NCBI GenBank assembly: GCA_027658995.1
Contig: JAQDQK010000001.1
Coordinates: 248,001-312,000, forward strand
From: Propionibacteriaceae bacterium AM104-82
GTDB lineage: Bacteria; Actinomycetota; Actinomycetes; Propionibacteriales; Propionibacteriaceae
Length of the DNA: 64,000 nt
Reading direction: 5' to 3'
Under the pieces are notes generated by a model, which was not told the origin of the DNA, made no database searches, and saw nothing but the letters and a program-made list of their open reading frames with translations. Each line of letters starts with the position of its first letter. The first letter of the stretch is position 1. This document shows, in pieces, positions 6,806-15,061 of the stretch. Position numbers and translations under genes: made by a program.

Positions 6806-9294
6806 AGGCCCCGATCTCGTGGTTGCGTGACCTCGTCACGCTCCCTGCAGACACCGACACCGCGCGGCTCGCCGATCAGTTCACCAAGGTCGGCCTGACC
6901 GTCGAGCACATCGAGCAGACTGGCTCGCCCGTGACCGGCCCCCTCGTGGTCGGCCGGGTGCTGAGCCTCGTCGAGGAGCCGCAGAAGAACGGCAAGACGA
7001 TCCGCTACTGCCGCGTCGACGTCGGCGAGGAACTCAACGACGACGCGACCGACGAGTTCCCAGCGAGCCGCGGCATCGTCTGCGGCGCCGACAACTTCGC
7101 CGTCGGCGACCTGGTCGTCGTGGCGCTGCCCGGCTCCGTGCTCCCCGGCGACTTCTCCATCGCGGCCCGCAAGACCTACGGCCACATCTCCGACGGCATG
7201 ATCTGCGCCGAGGACGAGCTGGGTCTGGGTGAGGACCACAGCGGCATCATGGTGCTCGCCGATGGCACGGCCGAGCCCGGCGCCGACGCGATCGACCTGC
7301 TGTGGAGCGCCGACGAGGTGCTCGACATCGACGTGACGCCCGACCTGAGCTACTGCCTGTCGATGCGGGGCCTGGCGCGAGAGGCGGCCATCGCCAACGG
7401 GGTCAGCTACGAGGACCGCTACCGGGCGCACCTGCCCGAGCCGGTCGACGGCGGCCACCCGGTGGCGCTCGAGTCGGACCGCTGCTCCGCGTTCGTCGCG
7501 CTGACGATCCAGGGCATCGACCCGACCGCCGCGTCCCCGTCCTGGATGGTCGACCGGCTGCGCGCCTCCGGCGTCCGCTCGATCTCGCTGCCCGTCGACG
7601 TCACCAACTACGTGATGCTCGAGTCCGGCCAGCCGCTGCACGCCTACGACGCCGCCAAGCTGTCCGGCCCGATCGTCGTGAGGCTCGCCCGGGAAGGCGA
7701 GACGCTGCGCACGCTCGACGGCCAGGACCGCGACCTCGACGCCGACGACCTGCTGATCACCGACGACTCCGGCCCCATCGGGCTGGCAGGCGTGATGGGC
7801 GGCGAGACGACGGAGGTCTCCGACGCGACCACTGCCATCGTGCTCGAGGCGGCCAGCTTCGCGCCCGCGTCCGTGTCGCGCACCTTCCGTCGTCACGGGC
7901 TGCCTTCCGAGGCGTCCAAGCGCTTTGAGCGCGGCGTCGACCCGCAACTCGGCTACGCGGCCGCCAAGCGCGCCGCGAAGCTGCTGATCGCCAGCGGCGG
8001 GGGACAGGTGACCGCAGAGACGGTCGTCGGCTCCGCGCCCGCCACCAGGCACATCTCGCTGCGTTCCGGCCTCGTGTCGGCGGTGCTCGGCACCAAGGTC
8101 GAGCAGGACGAGATCACCCGGCTGCTGCGCGCCGCCGCGATCCCGGTGACGGTGCTCGGCGACTCGCTGACGGTGGACGCGCCGAGCTGGCGCGGCGACC
8201 TGGTCGACCCGTACGACGTCGTCGAGGAGATCGGCCGTCACATCGGCTACGACCGGATCGGCCTCAGGCTGCCCGTTCCGCCGGTGACTCGCGGCCTCGA
8301 CCCGCTGATCCGCAACCGGCGGGCCGCGCTGCGCGCGGTCGCCGCGCTCGGCTTCACCGAGGTGCTGTCGCTGCCGTTCGCCTCGACCGAGGAGCTCGAC
8401 CAGTTGGGCATCCCCGAAGCCGACCCGCGCCGCTCGCTCGTCAAGCTGGCCAACCCGCTGTCGGAGACCCACGCCTACCTGCGCACCTCGCTGCTGCCCG
8501 GGCTGTTCGCCGCGGTCGCCAGGAACACGAGCCGCAGCATGGGCGACCTGGCGCTGTTCGAGCAGGGGCGGGTCTACTTCGACCGCGGAGACGCCGTCGC
8601 GCCCCGCCCGAGCGTCGCGCACCGGCCCAGCGATGACGACCTTGCCGCCATCGAGGCCGCGCTGCCCGGCCAGCCTGAGACCATCGCCGCCGTCGTGACG
8701 GGCAACTGGCGTCCCGCCGGCTGGTGGGGCCCCGCTGTGCCGGCCGACTGGACGCACGTCGTCGCGTTCGCGGAGCGCGCCGCGGCGGCGGTCGGGGCCA
8801 GCCTTGACCGCCGCAACGTGTCGGTCGCGCCGTGGCATCCCGGCCGCTGCGCGGAGCTTTCGCTCGGCGGTGTCGTGCTGGGCCATGCGGGCGAACTGCA
8901 CCCGGCCGTCGTCAAGGCGTTCCGGCTGCCCGAGCACGCGTGTGCGGTCGAGTTGAACCTGGAACTGGTCCTGAAGCTCGCCACCGACGGTGGCCGGATC
9001 GGCACCCTTTCGGCGTTCCCGCTGGCGAAGGAGGACGTCGCGCTGATCGTCGACGCCGATGTCGCCGCCTCGGACGTCCAGGCGGCGCTCGCCGAGGGCG
9101 CAGGGGACCTGCTGGAGTCGATCTCGCTGTTCGACGTCTACACGGGCGACCAGGCGGGCGAGGGCAAGAAGTCGCTGGCGTTCGCGCTGCGCTTCCGTGG
9201 CGACACGACGCTCACCGACGCCGACGCCGCCGCGGCCCGCCAGAACGCGGTGGCTGTCGCGGTCGAGCGTTTCGGGGCGGTCCAGCGCGCCTGA
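6802..9294 (+). CDS. pheT: Phenylalanyl-tRNA synthetase beta subunit
   Basis: The 830-residue structural and editing subunit of PheRS. It starts MKAPISWLRDLVTLP at ATG 6802, overlapping pheS by four bases (ATGA). The domains in order are an EMAP/OB-fold tRNA-binding domain (about 40-160), B3/B4 editing domain (about 220-390, including LPVDVTNYVMLESGQPLHAYD), B5 (about 410-480), a class II-like core and a C-terminal FDX-ACB domain starting near LSAFPLAKEDVALIVD. It is co-translated with pheS and followed by a strong terminator. Confidence 0.97.
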   Translation: MKAPISWLRDLVTLPADTDTARLADQFTKVGLTVEHIEQTGSPVTGPLVVGRVLSLVEEPQKNGKTIRYCRVDVGEELNDDATDEFPASRGIVCGADNFAVGDLVVVALPGSVLPGDFSIAARKTYGHISDGMICAEDELGLGEDHSGIMVLADGTAEPGADAIDLLWSADEVLDIDVTPDLSYCLSMRGLAREAAIANGVSYEDRYRAHLPEPVDGGHPVALESDRCSAFVALTIQGIDPTAASPSWMVDRLRASGVRSISLPVDVTNYVMLESGQPLHAYDAAKLSGPIVVRLAREGETLRTLDGQDRDLDADDLLITDDSGPIGLAGVMGGETTEVSDATTAIVLEAASFAPASVSRTFRRHGLPSEASKRFERGVDPQLGYAAAKRAAKLLIASGGGQVTAETVVGSAPATRHISLRSGLVSAVLGTKVEQDEITRLLRAAAIPVTVLGDSLTVDAPSWRGDLVDPYDVVEEIGRHIGYDRIGLRLPVPPVTRGLDPLIRNRRAALRAVAALGFTEVLSLPFASTEELDQLGIPEADPRRSLVKLANPLSETHAYLRTSLLPGLFAAVARNTSRSMGDLALFEQGRVYFDRGDAVAPRPSVAHRPSDDDLAAIEAALPGQPETIAAVVTGNWRPAGWWGPAVPADWTHVVAFAERAAAAVGASLDRRNVSVAPWHPGRCAELSLGGVVLGHAGELHPAVVKAFRLPEHACAVELNLELVLKLATDGGRIGTLSAFPLAKEDVALIVDADVAASDVQAALAEGAGDLLESISLFDVYTGDQAGEGKKSLAFALRFRGDTTLTDADAAAARQNAVAVAVERFGAVQRA

Positions 9295-9312
9295 CCGGAC
9301 ACCCAGAACGAC

Positions 9313-9340
9313 GGACGCCCGACCTGATGGTCGGGCGTCC
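9313..9340 (+). terminator. Terminator of the pheST operon
   Basis: A perfect 12-bp stem, GGACGCCCGACC and its complement, with loop TGAT, 18 bases after pheT. The following T-run is poor (CTCGCGTTT), as is common in high-GC actinobacteria. Confidence 0.8.
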
Positions 9341-9366
9341 CTCGCGTTTCGGTGGGATCGCTCGTC
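9335..9366 (+). repeat. Left copy of 32-bp direct repeat bounding the repeat island
   Basis: The segment overlaps the descending arm of the pheT terminator and continues CCTCGCGTTTCGGTGGGATC. It matches 10646-10677 at 31 of 32 positions, with C/T at 9361 versus 10672. The two copies bracket all the extragenic repeats and the GIY-YIG gene. Confidence 0.8.
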
Positions 9367-10136
9367 GAGCTTGTCGAGACGTCCGAGACCACATGCGGTT
9401 CCGCTCGTCGAGACGTCCGAGACCGCATGGAGTCATGGCGTGACCCCCGGGTCTCCGAGGGCGCTGTGGATCCGGTCCGAGTGGTCATCGCGGGGGATCA
9501 GGTGGTGTGCGTTGGTGGCACTCGCGTGGTGCTTTCGGACCCCTCGACGGGCTCGGGGATCGTTCGTCGAGCTTGTCGAGACGTCCGAGACCACATGCGG
9601 TTCCGCTCGTCGAGACGTCCGAGACCGCAGGGGTCTTGGCGTGACCCCCGGGTCTCCGAGGGCGCTGTGGATCCGGTCCGAGTGGTCATCGCGGGGGATC
9701 AGGTGGTGTGCGTTGGTCGCACTCGCGTGGTGGTTTCGGACCCCTCGACGGGCTCGGGGATCGTTCGTCGAGCTTGTCGAGACGTCCGAAACCACAGGTG
9801 ATCCGGGGTGTGACGACGTTCGAGGCGTCCGAGGCAGGTGGGGTCCGCGCGTGACTGGCTTTCGAGGGTCTGGGGTCGTGTTCGTTGGCGGATGCTGCGT
9901 GATGGTTACGGACCCCTCGACGGGCTCGGGGATCGTTCGTCGAGCTTGTCGAGACGCCCGATACCACAGGTGATCCGGGGTGTGACGACGTTCGAGGCGT
10001 CCGAGGCAGGTGGGGGTCCGTGCGTGACTCTCGAGTTGTGCGGGTGGTGTTCGTTGGTGGTGGTTGCGCGGTGGTGTCGGACCCCTCGACGGGCTCGGGG
10101 ATCGTTCGTCGAGCTTGTCGAGACGTCCGAAACACA
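9362..10136 (+). repeat. Tandem extragenic repeat block, five core copies
   Basis: The core TCGTCGAGCTTGTCGAGAC begins at 9362, 9564, 9765, 9937 and 10106. The first two units are about 202 bp and nearly identical; the next two are about 170 bp and related to each other. From the second copy on, each core is preceded by CCCCTCGACGGGCTCGGGGA. Several frames stay open only because stop codons are rare in this repeat. No plausible gene occurs between pheT and 10217. It resembles the REP-like extragenic repeats scattered through actinobacterial genomes. Confidence 0.85.
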
Positions 10137-10216
10137 CGCGAACCGGTGTGCGACGGCCGTGTCCCCAGGGGAATGGAACCGTGGGAAGTCGGCCGGTCGA
10201 CGGCGAAGCATGGGGC

Positions 10217-10498
10217 ATGGCATGGATCTATATCTTGAGGTGCGCCGACGGCCTCTACTACGTCGGCAGCGCCAGGAATCTCGAGGCCCGAATGGATGGC
10301 CACCTGGCAGGCAGGGGAGCGAAGTTCACCCGCAGACGACTGCCGGTGGAACTCGTGTATGCCCAGGAATGCGACAACATCGGTGAGGCATGGTCGCTTG
10401 AACGCAAGGTGCATGGCTGGAGTCACGCCAAGAAGGAGGCCCTCGTCAACGGGGACTTCCACCTGTTGCCGGGACTGGCACGGGGGAAGCGACGGTAG
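10217..10498 (+). CDS. GIY-YIG family nuclease (YhbQ/UPF0213-like)
   Basis: A 93-residue single-domain protein. The start ATG at 10217 gives MAWIYILRCADGLYYVG, in which IYI and YYVG correspond to the GIY and YIG motifs. RNLEARMDGHLAG supplies the conserved Arg, and GEAWSLERKVHGW carries the metal-binding Glu. Such small proteins are mostly uncharacterised; some act on branched or damaged DNA. The gene is flanked upstream by direct copies and downstream by inverted copies of the same extragenic repeat, suggesting it may move with, or act on, those repeats. Clear RBS or promoter elements are not visible. Confidence 0.85.
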   Translation: MAWIYILRCADGLYYVGSARNLEARMDGHLAGRGAKFTRRRLPVELVYAQECDNIGEAWSLERKVHGWSHAKKEALVNGDFHLLPGLARGKRR

Positions 10499-10523
10499 GG
10501 GAAGCGCGCGACAAGCAGCATTG

Positions 10524-10638
10524 GCGCTGTGGTTGCGGACGTCTCGACAAGCTCGACGACCGACGGTGACGCGGCCTGTCGCCGGAGCGGGGAGCCTCCG
10601 GAGCGCTGTGGTTGCGGACGTCTCGACAAGCTCGACGA
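10524..10638 (-). repeat. Two inverted copies of the extragenic core downstream of the GIY-YIG gene
   Basis: Two identical 36-bp copies at 10524-10559 and 10603-10638 begin GCGCTGTGGTTGCGGACGTC. They contain the complement of the upstream core, so they point towards it across the nuclease gene. The 177-bp gap between the nuclease and the next gene holds only these copies and the right boundary repeat. Confidence 0.85.
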
Positions 10639-10645
10639 ACGGGGC

Positions 10646-10677
10646 GCGTCCCTCGCGTTTCGGTGGGATCGTTCGTC
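10646..10677 (+). repeat. Right copy of 32-bp direct repeat
   Basis: Matches 9335-9366 at 31 of 32 bases. It overlaps the last two bases of the converging rhomboid-like gene at 10676-10677, so any insertion or recombination here stopped at the very end of that gene. Confidence 0.8.
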
Positions 10678-11497
10678 AGCGGCGCCGCTGACGCAACTTC
10701 TCCAACTCGGCCCGCTCCTGCTTGGTCAACGAGTGGATGCCGCTCGCGTTGATCTTGTCGAGTAACTGGTCGATCCGCTCGTCGTCGGAGGCGCGCCTGT
10801 CCGCGTGGCGCTGCTGCGTCCGGCTCGGCTGGTGCGTGCGGGGGCGGTGCTGGGTGCGGCTCGTTGTCTTCTTGCGTCGACCGCCGGGGATCCAGGAGTA
10901 CTGGCTCAGCAGGCCGACGCTGCGGGCCGCGATCGCGACAAGCACCAGCGAGAGCAGCAGGCCGAGCAGGTTGCCCCAGGCACGGAAGGCCAGCATCGGC
11001 AGCACCTGGAGCGCCAGCACGACCAGCCCGAAGACCCACGCGGGGATGTTGAAGAAGAAGCGACGGGTCGGCCATTCGGCGATCCACAGCAGCAGCAGGC
11101 AGAACTCCACCATCTGCAGTCCGGCGATGGCCGAGCCGGGCACGACGATCGCGACGAGCGTCGTCGTCAGCGTCAACGATCCCCAGATGCCAAGGAAGAG
11201 CAGCGCCATCTGGCTGCGGCCGATCTGCGCCTCAAGGTCGCGCCCGAACAGCCACAACAGGGCCAGATTCAGGATGCTCCACAGGCTGATGCTGTCCGCG
11301 ATCGGCCACGTGAACAACCGCCACACCTCGCCGCCGAGCATCTGCTGCGGGGCGTAGATGAGCCACTGCTGCAGCGACGGGGCGAATACCCAGGCGAGCA
11401 TGCCGATGGCGCCGAGCAGCGCCACACCGACCGTCGTGGTGACCTCGAGGCGCCCGATCTTGAACCAGGGCTCGCTCTGCTGCTGATAGGAACTCAC
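10676..11497 (-). CDS. Rhomboid-like membrane protein without catalytic residues, DUF6576-like tail
   Basis: A 273-residue protein with about six hydrophobic segments between residues 20 and 195, a basic linker rich in Arg, Thr and His, and a C-terminal motif IDQLLDKINASGIHSLTKQE typical of the small domain on rhomboid-family proteins (DUF6576, from memory). The region that would carry the GxSG serine reads GSAIAGLQMVEF, and the last helix reads AWGNLLGLLLSL with no histidine, so proteolysis is unlikely. The GTG start at 11497 has CACGCT 6 nt upstream. It may be a binding-only derlin/iRhom-like protein. Confidence 0.7.
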   Translation of the reverse strand: MSSYQQQSEPWFKIGRLEVTTTVGVALLGAIGMLAWVFAPSLQQWLIYAPQQMLGGEVWRLFTWPIADSISLWSILNLALLWLFGRDLEAQIGRSQMALLFLGIWGSLTLTTTLVAIVVPGSAIAGLQMVEFCLLLLWIAEWPTRRFFFNIPAWVFGLVVLALQVLPMLAFRAWGNLLGLLLSLVLVAIAARSVGLLSQYSWIPGGRRKKTTSRTQHRPRTHQPSRTQQRHADRRASDDERIDQLLDKINASGIHSLTKQERAELEKLRQRRR

Positions 11498-11503
11498 ACA
11501 CCA

Positions 11504-11509
11504 AGCGTG
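11504..11509 (-). promoter_or_regulatory. -10 box of the rhomboid-like gene
   Basis: CACGCT on the minus strand lies 6 nt before the GTG at 11497, with no ribosome binding site in between. Confidence 0.4.
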
Positions 11510-11558
11510 CCAGACGACTAAAGGACTTGACGATCCGATCGTCAGCCCGGTCAGGGAC

Positions 11559-12184
11559 TCACCGGTGGTCGACGGCGTTCCCGGTGACCCACGCCCGGCC
11601 CCACTGGCGCAGCATCGACGGCCAGACGATGAGCAGCCGGAAGGGCCGGATCAGGGCCATGTAGGCCCGACCCCACCGACCGTTGGCCGAGGTGTAGACC
11701 GCAAGTTCCAGCGCGTAGCAGTCCCCGTCCGGCACCCAGCCGTAGTGCATGGCGCCATGCACCGTCGCGTTCGCCACCTCGGCCGCCATCTCCATGGGGC
11801 GCACGTAGACGGGGGTCAGGAACCCGAGGTCGACGACGTCCGGATCGGCCCGCTGATCCTCGGGCAGCCTGTCGCGCAGCGTCTGGACCCTGGCGCCGAG
11901 GCCGGAGGACTTCCTGTCCCAGCCGAGCCACGCCCCGAGCCTCCAGCGCACGGCGAACAGCAGGCGGACAAGCGCGGGCTGTCGCGCGCCGTGCTCGTGC
12001 ACACGCGCGCGATGAACGTCTGGAGGTCGTCGGCGGTCGAGCCGGGGGCGGGGATCCGCCAGACGTCCTCGAGCGTGAAGTCGGGGGCGAGGTCGTGAAA
12101 GATCCACGGCCGGGCACGATGCTCCGAGGGTGGGCGTCGAGACACGAGGCTCCCAAGTATTCGGTGGCGTACAGTTGGTCCCAT
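11559..12184 (-). pseudogene. DUF2867 family protein, frameshifted
   Basis: Two minus-strand frames together make one DUF2867-like protein. The upstream frame gives ARPWIFHDLAPDFTLEDVW and TADDLQTFIARV. The other frame then continues with HEHGARQPALVRLLFAVRW, LGWD and VHGAMHYGWVPDG to the stop at 11559. The switch lies near 12000, at GCGCGTGTGCAC on the coding strand, and a GT dinucleotide duplication or one lost base would explain it. The start could be ATG 12184 or GTG 12145. It diverges from the TetR gene, a common pairing. Either a real mutation or a sequence error. Confidence 0.7.
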
Positions 12185-12210
12185 CGTACGGCGACAAGGG
12201 GAGATGGGCA

Positions 12211-12750
12211 ATGGCGAACCAGAAGCTCTCGCGGGGTGACTGGATCGACGCAGGTCTCGCGATGGCGGGGGAGGCGGGCGTCGATGCGATCCGGGTCGAG
12301 CCCCTTGCGCGCCGCCTCGGCGTCACGAAGGGGAGCTTCTACGGCTACTTCGCGACGCTGGAGAGCTTCCTCGCGGAACTGCTCGCCGTCTGGGAGAGGG
12401 AGGTGACGGAGGGCGTGCGCGCCCAGGTAGGCGCAGAGGGCGACCCGCGGGGGCGCGTGCGCGAGATGGCGAGGGCGCTGGTCGCACATCCGCACCGCAC
12501 CATCACGACCGAGTTGGCGATCCGTTACTGGGGTCGCAGGGACGCGCAGGCGGCGGCCGCGGTTGCCCGCGTGCAGGCCGCCCAGCAGCGACTCCTCGTC
12601 GACCTGTTCGAGGAGTTCGTCGACCCCGACGAGGCCGCGTACCGCTCGGTCGTGGCGATGTCGGTGCGACTCGCGACCCCCTTCCTCGAGCCGAAGGACG
12701 ACCACGCAGCCGCCCGGATCGCTCTCGTCGTCGACCGGCTCACGAGGTGA
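12211..12750 (+). CDS. TetR family transcriptional regulator
   Basis: A 179-residue regulator. The TetR N-terminal helix-turn-helix spans about residues 8-55 with the typical VTKGSFYGYFATLESFLAEL. The rest is a ligand-binding helical domain. ATG 12211 is chosen because AAGGGGAG lies just upstream; the longer frame would run through the divergent gene's start. The two start codons are only 27 bases apart, so this protein probably controls both itself and the DUF2867 gene. GTAC repeats at about 12168 and 12185 flank a possible operator centre. The ligand is unknown. Confidence 0.88.
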   Translation: MANQKLSRGDWIDAGLAMAGEAGVDAIRVEPLARRLGVTKGSFYGYFATLESFLAELLAVWEREVTEGVRAQVGAEGDPRGRVREMARALVAHPHRTITTELAIRYWGRRDAQAAAAVARVQAAQQRLLVDLFEEFVDPDEAAYRSVVAMSVRLATPFLEPKDDHAAARIALVVDRLTR

Positions 12751-12776
12751 GCCTCCCGCGGTCGCCCGGACGCCGT

Positions 12777-12782
12777 TAAGCT
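12777..12782 (+). promoter_or_regulatory. -10 box of the PfkB kinase gene
   Basis: TAAGCT lies 6 nt before the ATG at 12789, with no Shine-Dalgarno; a leaderless transcript is likely. Confidence 0.5.
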
Positions 12783-12788
12783 CGGCCC

Positions 12789-13724
12789 ATGCCACGGGTG
12801 ATCCATACGGGCCAGGCGCTCGTCGACGCGACAGCGCAGGTCGGCTCGCTGCCACAGCGCGGCCAGAACGTGATGGCCGAAGGGTGGGGCCAGGCGGCAG
12901 GGGGAGCGGTCAACATCCTCGTGGCGGCCACCCGCTCGGGCGCCGACTGCGTGCACGCGGGGGCGATCGGGACAGGCCCCAACGGCGACCTTGTCCGCGA
13001 GACCCTCGAGGCCGAGTCGATCGCCTACAGCGCGCCCGCCGTCCCCGACGCCGACACTGCGCTGTGCGTCGTGCTCGTCGAACCCAGCGCAGAGCGCACC
13101 TTCATCACCATGCAGGGCGCCGAGCGGCTGCTGAGCGTCGAGGCCCTCGCCAGTTCGGATCCGCGCCCGGGTGACCTGGTGTGCGTCACGGGCTACACGC
13201 TTGCCGTCGACTCGACCCGCCTGCCCCTCCAGGAATGGCTGGAGGACCTTCCCGAGGGCGTGCACGTCGTGCTCGACCCAGGGGCAGCCTTCGCCGACCT
13301 CCCCGACGACGTGCGCGACGCGATGCTCGCCCGCACCACGGTGTGGACCTCCAACCAGGAGGAGGCCGAGGCGCTCTGCCGCACCACGACCGGCGGCCCG
13401 TCGACCATGGCCGAGGCCGCCGAGCGGGTCGCCCGACTGCTGCCAGAGGGCGCCGTGGTGATCGTGCGCGACGGGCCGGCCGGCTGCGCCGTGTGCGTCG
13501 ACGGAGTCGTCACAGAGGTGCCCGGCTTCCCGCAGAAGCCGGTCGACACCAACGGGGCTGGCGACGCCCACACGGGCGTGCTCTGCGCCGAGATCGCCCG
13601 CGGCACCGACTGGGTCACCGCCTGCCGCAGGGCCAACATCGCCGGCGCCATCAAGGTCACCAGGCGCGGCCCGGCGACCGCCCCGACGCGCACAGAGATC
13701 GACGCGTTCGAGGCGCAGGCCTGA
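12789..13724 (+). CDS. PfkB-family carbohydrate kinase
   Basis: A 311-residue ribokinase-fold protein. The sugar-binding glycine pair is GGAVNILVAA near 37-46 and the anion-hole/catalytic motif is VDTNGAGDAHTGV near 254-266, with Asp as the base. VIVRDGPAGCAV precedes it as expected. It phosphorylates a sugar or nucleoside hydroxyl with ATP; the substrate cannot be assigned because no sugar transporter or isomerase adjoins it. It is followed 21 bases later by a hydrolase gene that has its own -10 box. Confidence 0.85.
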   Translation: MPRVIHTGQALVDATAQVGSLPQRGQNVMAEGWGQAAGGAVNILVAATRSGADCVHAGAIGTGPNGDLVRETLEAESIAYSAPAVPDADTALCVVLVEPSAERTFITMQGAERLLSVEALASSDPRPGDLVCVTGYTLAVDSTRLPLQEWLEDLPEGVHVVLDPGAAFADLPDDVRDAMLARTTVWTSNQEEAEALCRTTTGGPSTMAEAAERVARLLPEGAVVIVRDGPAGCAVCVDGVVTEVPGFPQKPVDTNGAGDAHTGVLCAEIARGTDWVTACRRANIAGAIKVTRRGPATAPTRTEIDAFEAQA

Positions 13725-13745
13725 CGACGGTGCCACACTGGCGCC

Positions 13746-14294
13746 ATGAGCGCTGAACCCTGGCTGATCGTCATCGACGCACAACGCATCTTCGCCGACC
13801 CCGAAAGCGACTGGGGCTCACCCATGTGGCCGGGCGCCGTCGAGTCGATCCTGCGCCTGCTGCCCCACTTCGAGGGCCGCACCATCCTGACCCGCTGGGT
13901 GCCGCCGTCGGCCGACGAGCGGGCAGGCTCGTGGACCGACTACATGGCCGCGTGGCCGTTCGCCGACCGCCCGGCCGACGACCACTACTTCGACCTCGTC
14001 GACGAACTCAGGGGTCTGGACGCGCCGGTGCTTGACGCGCCGACCTTCGGTAAGTGGGACCGGCTACGCGACCTGGTCGGGGAGGCCCCGAGTCTCGTGG
14101 TCACCGGCGTCTCGACGGACTGCTGCGTCATCTCGACGGTGCTGCCCGCGGCCGATGCGGGGGCCCGCGTCACTGTGGTCACGGACGGCTGTGCAGGCTC
14201 GACGCCGGAGAACCAGGCGGCGGCGCTTGCGGTGCTCGGGCTGTTCCCGCCGCAGGTGGAACGGCGCACCGTCGACGAGGTGCTGGCGAAATGA
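13746..14294 (+). CDS. Isochorismatase-like cysteine hydrolase
   Basis: A 182-residue alpha/beta hydrolase of the isochorismatase superfamily. The catalytic triad is visible: Asp in IVIDAQRIFAD (about residue 11), a Lys in PTFGKWDRL (about 102) and Cys in GVSTDCCVISTVL (about residue 124). Families with this fold cleave isochorismate, nicotinamide or other amides; the substrate is unknown. CACACT at 13734-13739 lies 6 nt before the ATG, fitting a leaderless start. Confidence 0.82.
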   Translation: MSAEPWLIVIDAQRIFADPESDWGSPMWPGAVESILRLLPHFEGRTILTRWVPPSADERAGSWTDYMAAWPFADRPADDHYFDLVDELRGLDAPVLDAPTFGKWDRLRDLVGEAPSLVVTGVSTDCCVISTVLPAADAGARVTVVTDGCAGSTPENQAAALAVLGLFPPQVERRTVDEVLAK

Positions 14295-14408
14295 TGGTGG
14301 CCGGACCGCGGAACGCCTCTCGGCGCGTGGCCGCTCATAGCGGCAAATAGTGGAGCCCGGGGTTACCACGGCCCGACCGATGACGATTCTAGCGGCTGAC
14401 CCAAGGCA
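14295..14408. other. Convergent intergenic region with weak hairpin
   Basis: A 114-bp gap between converging genes. GCCGCT at 14330-14335 and AGCGGC at 14339-14344 form a short hairpin followed by AAATAG, which may help end transcription. I found no tRNA-like fold or gene. Confidence 0.4.
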
Positions 14409-15026
14409 TCAGTGCAACGCGCCCTCGCGCCACAGCGTCGCGGCCCTGGTCAGCTCGGCCGAGACGGCCTCGTAGCCCTCGCGTCGGCGGCGCTCGTCGG
14501 CGACCCGCTCGTCCGACCCTCCCTCGGTCACCAACTCCGACGACCCGACGGCCATCACCCGCGCGAACGCGGCGGCGCGCTCAAGGGCGACGGCGAAGTC
14601 GCCCGTGAAGGCCCCCCGCAGGATCTGGGTCGACAGGACCACGACCTCTTCGGGCGACGGCGCGCTTCCGGACCCGGCGATCGCCTGCCCGACGGTGTCC
14701 ACCTCGACGCCCCGCTTGAACCGGTAGCCCGCGGCCGACGGTGCCTCGCGCACCGCGTGGCGCAGCAGGTACAGCCGCCACAGCGCCCCCGGGAGGGAGT
14801 CCGCGGGAGCCTCCGCCCACATCTCGGCGAGGTCCTCGATGCCCGCCCCGTCGGCGAAGGCGATCACGCGGTCCACCACCTCCGGGTCCGGCGCGCGGCG
14901 CACCCGGTGCAGCAGTGCGGCCGCGGTGTCGTGCGCCAACTCGCCCAGGTCGGCGGGGTCTCCGCCGCCCCCCATCATCTCGATGACGTCGCCGGGGCGC
15001 TTGACTGGCTTGTGGAAGTTCGTCAC
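14409..15026 (-). CDS. Conserved hypothetical protein (all-helical)
   Basis: A 205-residue, mostly helical soluble protein with no signal peptide or membrane segment. It opens MTNFHKPVKRPGDVIEMMGGG and later has LPGALWRLYLLRHAVREAP, a phrase I associate with uncharacterised actinobacterial proteins. The GTG start at 15026 is preceded by TAGGAT (15033-15038, minus strand) at 6 nt. It diverges from the GNAT gene: their -10 boxes lie about 12 bases apart. Function unknown. Confidence 0.65.
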   Translation of the reverse strand: MTNFHKPVKRPGDVIEMMGGGGDPADLGELAHDTAAALLHRVRRAPDPEVVDRVIAFADGAGIEDLAEMWAEAPADSLPGALWRLYLLRHAVREAPSAAGYRFKRGVEVDTVGQAIAGSGSAPSPEEVVVLSTQILRGAFTGDFAVALERAAAFARVMAVGSSELVTEGGSDERVADERRRREGYEAVSAELTRAATLWREGALH

Positions 15027-15032
15027 GGGCCG

Positions 15033-15038
15033 ATCCTA
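15033..15038 (-). promoter_or_regulatory. -10 box of the hypothetical gene ending at 14409
   Basis: TAGGAT on the minus strand is 6 nt before GTG 15026. With TACGCT at 15050-15055 on the plus strand it makes a compact back-to-back pair of leaderless promoters. Confidence 0.5.
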
Positions 15039-15049
15039 CGTCGCGCCGC

Positions 15050-15055
15050 TACGCT
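15050..15055 (+). promoter_or_regulatory. -10 box of the GNAT gene
   Basis: TACGCT is 6 nt before the GTG at 15062; no Shine-Dalgarno is present. Confidence 0.5.
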
Positions 15056-15061
15056 GGGCGC

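Noticed and set aside
9362..10136. Possible CRISPR array
   Set aside because: Units are 170-202 bp and nearly identical throughout, with no unique spacers and no cas genes.
9059..10218. Several open frames of 100-300 codons in the repeat block, both strands
   Set aside because: They translate the repeats (for example SDVSTSSTNDP) and lack starts with promoters or binding sites; the plus frame also overlaps pheT.
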